Assembly (NCBI GenBank): GCA_943789465.1
Contig: CALSUF010000002.1
Span: 372,001 to 436,000, forward strand
Length of the DNA: 64,000 nt
DNA from: an uncultured Flavobacteriaceae bacterium
Lineage (GTDB): Bacteria; Bacteroidota; Bacteroidia; Flavobacteriales; Flavobacteriaceae
Reading direction: 5' to 3'
Shown here: positions 60,999 to 64,000 of the stretch, piece by piece
Layout of the letters: each line of letters begins with the position of its first letter
Position numbering within the stretch: the first letter of the stretch is position 1
Notes under the pieces: model-generated
What the model was told of the DNA's origin: nothing
Database searches by the model: none
Seen by the model: the letters and a program-made list of their open reading frames with translations, nothing else
Program-made: the position numbers and the translations under genes

Positions 60999-61769
60999 AT
61001 GATATCTGTCGTAATTTTAGGAGCTGGAAATGTAGGAACTCACTTGGTAAAAGCGATACAAGCTGCTGAAAACTTGAATTTAATTCAATGGTATTTTCGA
61101 GATTCAAAAGCGATTCAATTTCCTATCAAAGATGTTGAATTATGTCACGATTTAAACCGTTTAAAATTGGCAGATGTTTACATTATTGCTGTAAGTGACA
61201 AAGCAGTTTCAGACTTATCTAAACAACTTCCTTTTGAAAACCGATTGGTCGTGCACACTTCGGGAAGTGTCGCTATGAAACAATTAGATATCAAACACCG
61301 AAGAGGTGTTTTTTACCCCCTTCAAACATTCTCTTTAACTTCCGATGTAGCTTTTTCAGACGTTCCATTTTGTATTGAAACAATGCAAAAAGAAGATTCA
61401 AAATTTCTTAAAAATTTGGCCACTGAAATGGGAAGTCCTTCGTATATGATCAATACTGAGCAACGTCAAGCCTTGCATTTATCAGCGGTATTTATTAATA
61501 ACTTTACCAATCAACTCTATCGAATTGCACACGAATTATCCGATTTTAAAAATATTAACTTTGATGTTTTAAAACCATTAATTTTAGAGACGGCCAAAAA
61601 AGTACAAAATATGTCACCATACAGTGCGCAAACGGGACCTGCGAAGCGCAACGACCAAGTGACTATTAATCAACATTTACGCGCTTTAGAAAACCACCCC
61701 GAATACCAATCAATTTATGAACAGCTTACAAAATCAATAAAAAACACACATGGATTCAAAAAGTTATAA
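60999..61769 (+). CDS. Rossmann-fold DUF2520-type oxidoreductase-like protein
   Basis: A 256-residue protein. The N-terminal nucleotide-binding loop ILGAGNVGTHLVKAIQAAEN (6-25) leads a Rossmann domain resembling F420-/NADP-dependent reductases, and the C-terminal DUF2520 half contains AVFINNFTNQLYRIAHELSD and QTGPAKRNDQVTINQHLRAL near 215-235. Substrate unknown. It overlaps the KdsC gene by 20 bases and thus is translationally coupled. This arrangement, DUF2520-KdsC-Maf, is common in Flavobacteriia to my memory. No obvious promoter: the spacer to the divergent ccsBA is 152 bases. Confidence 0.85.
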   Translation: MISVVILGAGNVGTHLVKAIQAAENLNLIQWYFRDSKAIQFPIKDVELCHDLNRLKLADVYIIAVSDKAVSDLSKQLPFENRLVVHTSGSVAMKQLDIKHRRGVFYPLQTFSLTSDVAFSDVPFCIETMQKEDSKFLKNLATEMGSPSYMINTEQRQALHLSAVFINNFTNQLYRIAHELSDFKNINFDVLKPLILETAKKVQNMSPYSAQTGPAKRNDQVTINQHLRALENHPEYQSIYEQLTKSIKNTHGFKKL

Positions 61770-62280
61770 AGAATATTTAAAAGATGTTAAAGCATTTATT
61801 TTTGATGTCGATGGCGTACTCACGGATTCCTCGGTCTTAGTGACTTCCGAAGGAGAAATGCTAAGAAAAATGAGTACCAGAGATGGATTTGCCTTAAAAA
61901 CAGCAGTTGATGCAGGATTTTTAGTTTGTATTATTTCTGGTGGAAAAAATGAAGGTGTTCGCAAACGTCTTGAAGGTTTAGGAGTCAAAGAAATTAGTTT
62001 AGGAGCGCATGACAAAGTTATTCACCTCAATGAATTGTTTGACAAATACCAATTAAAAGCCGAAAATGTAGTTTATATGGGCGATGATATTCCAGACATT
62101 CCCCCTATGAAACTCGTTGGACTTCCAACGTGTCCGCAAGATGCAGTACCTGAAGTGAAAGCAGTTTCAAAATATATTTCTCACAAAAACGGAGGTACTG
62201 GAGCAGCGCGTGATATTATAGAGCAAGTCCTAAAAGTACAAGGCCATTGGATGAAAGGATTTGATGCACAATATGATTAA
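61750..62280 (+). CDS. KdsC-type HAD phosphatase (3-deoxy-D-manno-octulosonate 8-phosphate phosphatase)
   Basis: A 176-residue HAD phosphatase without a cap domain. The nucleophile motif AFIFDVDGVLTDSSV (Asp19, Asp21), the SGGKNEGVRKRLEGLGVKEI segment and C-terminal YMGDDIPDIPPMKLVGLPTC with Asp-Asp metal binding are characteristic of KdsC. The full-length KISHKNGGTGAARDIIEQVL ending also matches. It would hydrolyse KDO 8-phosphate to KDO for LPS; other small phosphosugars are possible. It starts 20 bases inside the DUF2520 gene and ends 9 bases before maf. Confidence 0.88.
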   Translation: MDSKSYKEYLKDVKAFIFDVDGVLTDSSVLVTSEGEMLRKMSTRDGFALKTAVDAGFLVCIISGGKNEGVRKRLEGLGVKEISLGAHDKVIHLNELFDKYQLKAENVVYMGDDIPDIPPMKLVGLPTCPQDAVPEVKAVSKYISHKNGGTGAARDIIEQVLKVQGHWMKGFDAQYD

Positions 62281-62289
62281 TTTTTAATA

Positions 62290-62871
62290 ATGTTAGCAGA
62301 CCTTTTAAAATCAAAACACATCATTTTAGCCTCTTCGTCTCCGAGAAGACAGGAACTGATTAAAGGGCTTGGACTTGATTTTGAAATCCGAATCAAATCA
62401 GTTAAAGAAGAATATCCGAACAGACTTCGACATTTTGAAATATCTGATTATTTGGCACAGCTTAAATCGATGCCATTTGTAGAGGAGTTAAATCCCAATG
62501 ACATTCTTATTACTAGTGATACAATTGTGTGGTTTAAAGACAAAGCGCTCGGCAAACCAAAAGACAACAACGAAGCTTTTGAAATGTTAAAAACCCTCAG
62601 CGGTCATACTCATGAAGTAATAACCTCGGTTTGCTTTAAATCTACAACTTCACAAAAAACAATTAATTCAATTACCCATGTAACTTTCAAGAAGCTAAGC
62701 GATGAAGAAATATGGTATTATATCCATAATTTTAAAGTGCTTGACAAAGCCGGTGCTTACGGCATTCAAGATTGGATAGGTCAGATTGGCGTTACTAAAA
62801 TTGAAGGGTCCTATTTTAATGTGATGGGGTTTCCTATGGATAAAATTTACAAAACACTACTTACGTTCTAA
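62290..62871 (+). CDS. Maf-family nucleotide pyrophosphatase
   Basis: A 193-residue protein with the Maf signature IILASSSPRRQELIKGLGLD (about 11-30). The substrate-contacting ITSDTIVW near 73 and C-terminal GAYGIQDWIGQIGVTKIEGS followed by YFNVMGFPMDKIY are typical. Family members hydrolyse noncanonical or canonical (dTTP/UTP) nucleoside triphosphates to monophosphates and pyrophosphate, and were first named for a septum effect. It follows KdsC by 9 bases and its stop is inside the convergent hydrolase gene by 15 bases. Confidence 0.93.
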   Translation: MLADLLKSKHIILASSSPRRQELIKGLGLDFEIRIKSVKEEYPNRLRHFEISDYLAQLKSMPFVEELNPNDILITSDTIVWFKDKALGKPKDNNEAFEMLKTLSGHTHEVITSVCFKSTTSQKTINSITHVTFKKLSDEEIWYYIHNFKVLDKAGAYGIQDWIGQIGVTKIEGSYFNVMGFPMDKIYKTLLTF

Positions 62872-63816
62872 AAAGAAATCCAAAGCACGGGTTTCATTAT
62901 AGTAATATCCTTTTCGGCTGATAAACCCAACATGACCCCCACGAGTAGGTGTTTCTAAAAAGATATTTGGATTCATTTCTGCTTCTTTGAATGGGTAACA
63001 TGCTTCTGACAAAAATGAATCGTTTAAAGCGTTTAAAATCAGAACGGGTGTTTTGATAGCATTCAAAAATTGAAGACTGCTACACTTTTCATAATAATCC
63101 TGTGCATTTTCAAAACCATGAGCACGTGAAGTATAAACTTCATCAAAATCATTCAATGTTTTGATGGTTCTAATTTTAGCTTTTGTTATGGCTTCAGGAA
63201 ATTGCTTTTGTTTCAACTTCAAACGACTAACCAATCCCCATTTAAAATTAATATGGTATGGTAAATTTTTTAAAGTGTGTAATGCTTTTGCTGATCCTGA
63301 TAAATCACAAGGTACCGATACCGCCATCGCTGCTTTAACCTGCGAAGGCACAATTGATCCATCCCCTAAATATTTTAATAAAATATTCCCTCCAAGACTG
63401 ATACCTTTCAAAAAAATTGAATCGTATGTATTGAGGGAAATCACATGTTTAATGATATCTTCTACATCATCCGTTTTACCAGAATGATAGGTGGGGTAAT
63501 ACTTATTCAACTCGCCACTACAACAACGAAAATTAACACAAATTGCATCCATGTTTTGTTCATTAAAATGCAAGGCAGCTCCTGTAATATAAGGGCGTTG
63601 CCCATGCCCTTCTAAACCATGGAAAAGGATAATTAGTGATTTGGAAGGTGTTGGGCTGTAACTCCAATCCAAGTCAATAAAATCATGATCCCTTAAAATA
63701 ATGCGTTCCCTAAATTGGTTGATTTTCAATCGACGTATCAAGCCCGAATAAACGGTGGCTATAAATCCACTTCGAAATCTGAAAAGTGCTTTGAAATTAC
63801 TTTTAACTATGGGCAT
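62857..63816 (-). CDS. YheT-type alpha/beta hydrolase
   Basis: A 319-residue protein of the YheT group. [20 protein letters not shown] near residue 57, then [20 protein letters not shown]; the nucleophile elbow is [16 protein letters not shown] (Ser in GISLGG near 142) and the histidine is in [13 protein letters not shown] near 297. The family acts on unidentified esters or lipids, hence function unassigned. It overlaps maf at the 3' end by 15 bases and begins 14 bases inside the tilS C-terminus, so it is co-transcribed with tilS. Confidence 0.88.
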   Translation of the reverse strand: MPIVKSNFKALFRFRSGFIATVYSGLIRRLKINQFRERIILRDHDFIDLDWSYSPTPSKSLIILFHGLEGHGQRPYITGAALHFNEQNMDAICVNFRCCSGELNKYYPTYHSGKTDDVEDIIKHVISLNTYDSIFLKGISLGGNILLKYLGDGSIVPSQVKAAMAVSVPCDLSGSAKALHTLKNLPYHINFKWGLVSRLKLKQKQFPEAITKAKIRTIKTLNDFDEVYTSRAHGFENAQDYYEKCSSLQFLNAIKTPVLILNALNDSFLSEACYPFKEAEMNPNIFLETPTRGGHVGFISRKGYYYNETRALDFFLERK

Positions 63817-64000
63817 TACGTTCTATTGATAGTTTTAAAATTTGAGTGCTCTTTTTGGTCGCTAAAAAGCGTTGGTCAGCTCGCTTTCCAACAACCCAAA
63901 CAACGTTATTTTCGCTATATAAAACGATTGTATTTTCTTTTTCTATTAAAGATAATTTTTCATCTTTAAAATACTTGCTTAATTTCTTTTTTCCGCTCAT
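63803..64000 (-). CDS. tilS: tRNA(Ile)-lysidine synthetase TilS, C-terminal part (truncated by window edge)
   Basis: Only the last 65 residues are inside the window; the gene continues past 64000. The sequence [20 protein letters not shown] near the edge and [16 protein letters not shown] resemble the TilS C-terminal domain, which helps bind tRNA. The Met at 63998-64000 is probably internal. TilS puts lysidine at C34 of tRNA-Ile (CAU). The ATP-pyrophosphatase domain is not visible, so the call rests on the C-terminal pattern. The last 14 bases overlap the start of the YheT-type gene. Confidence 0.75.
   Translation of the reverse strand: MSGKKKLSKYFKDEKLSLIEKENTIVLYSENNVVWVVGKRADQRFLATKKSTQILKLSIERNAHS

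Noticed and set aside
1-64000. CRISPR array, prophage, transposase or integrase
   Set aside because: No regularly spaced repeats, terminal inverted repeats or matching proteins were seen on either strand.

Overview
This 64 kb window is a chromosomal segment of an AT-rich member of the Bacteroidetes, most likely family Flavobacteriaceae. Three things point there. Many genes are preceded by the Bacteroidetes -7 promoter element TAnnTTTG. The gene set includes the type IX secretion protein PorQ, a fused alpha/beta E1 2-oxoacid dehydrogenase, a ResB-CcsA fusion, a long-form phenylalanine hydroxylase and BshB1. Many protein families are ones typical of Flavobacteriia. Nearly all the sequence is coding, and no stretch above 300 bases lacks a gene. 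I see no rRNA, insertion sequence, prophage or CRISPR array, and only one tRNA.

Layout. 1-4350: the 5' end of pyrR, a small DUF4870 membrane protein, a TauE/SafE-type exporter broken by a one-base frameshift, and a large FAD/Fe-S dehydrogenase. 4502-5640: a secreted protein of unknown function and an Lrp/AsnC regulator. 5832-11840: a compact operon for phenylalanine and tyrosine catabolism (hmgA, 4-hydroxyphenylpyruvate dioxygenase, phenylalanine hydroxylase, fumarylacetoacetase, flavin reductase), divergent from the Lrp gene. 11852-20748: housekeeping genes (mnmE, a TlpA-like lipoprotein, rhomboid protease, lipid A-type acyltransferase, glmM, ACP phosphodiesterase, recG, a conserved membrane protein). 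20846-23187: a two-gene HpaII-type restriction-modification system, visibly richer in A+T than its neighbours and the clearest accessory element here. 23397-32791: a UvrD/PcrA helicase, a Sua5/YrdC protein, uvrA, a LOG-family protein and a degenerate M1-peptidase-like protein. 32923-38778: fused E1 dehydrogenase, NhaC antiporter, a peroxiredoxin-thioredoxin-small protein operon and a truncated haemoglobin. 38848-47455 (minus strand): rpsA, cmk, porQ, lon, an MFS transporter and an M48 peptidase. 47588-50444: two tandem msrB genes, a DinB/DUF1572 protein and lpdA. 50494-54634: aroQ, two outer-membrane proteins, an M28 peptidase and tRNA-His. 54704-64000: bshB1, a Cys/Met PLP enzyme, a small membrane protein, a HAD phosphatase, the ccsBA fusion, DUF2520-KdsC-Maf, a YheT-type hydrolase and the 3' end of tilS.

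How the genes work together. The aromatic operon would take phenylalanine through tyrosine and homogentisate to fumarate and acetoacetate; an aminotransferase and maleylacetoacetate isomerase must lie elsewhere. E1 (32923) and E3 (lpdA, 49068) could serve the same 2-oxoacid dehydrogenase complex, and their promoters share a 12-base stretch. Several genes concern redox homeostasis: peroxiredoxin, thioredoxin, MsrB pair, BshB1 and a DinB-fold protein.

I found no clearly new multi-gene system. The most notable items are the M1-like protein that has lost its zinc motif and appears fused to a barrel-like C-terminus, the HpaII-type island, the frameshifted exporter, the shared E1/E3 promoter sequence, unexplained acceptor-stem mismatches in tRNA-His, and a terminator-like hairpin abutting an MFS start codon.
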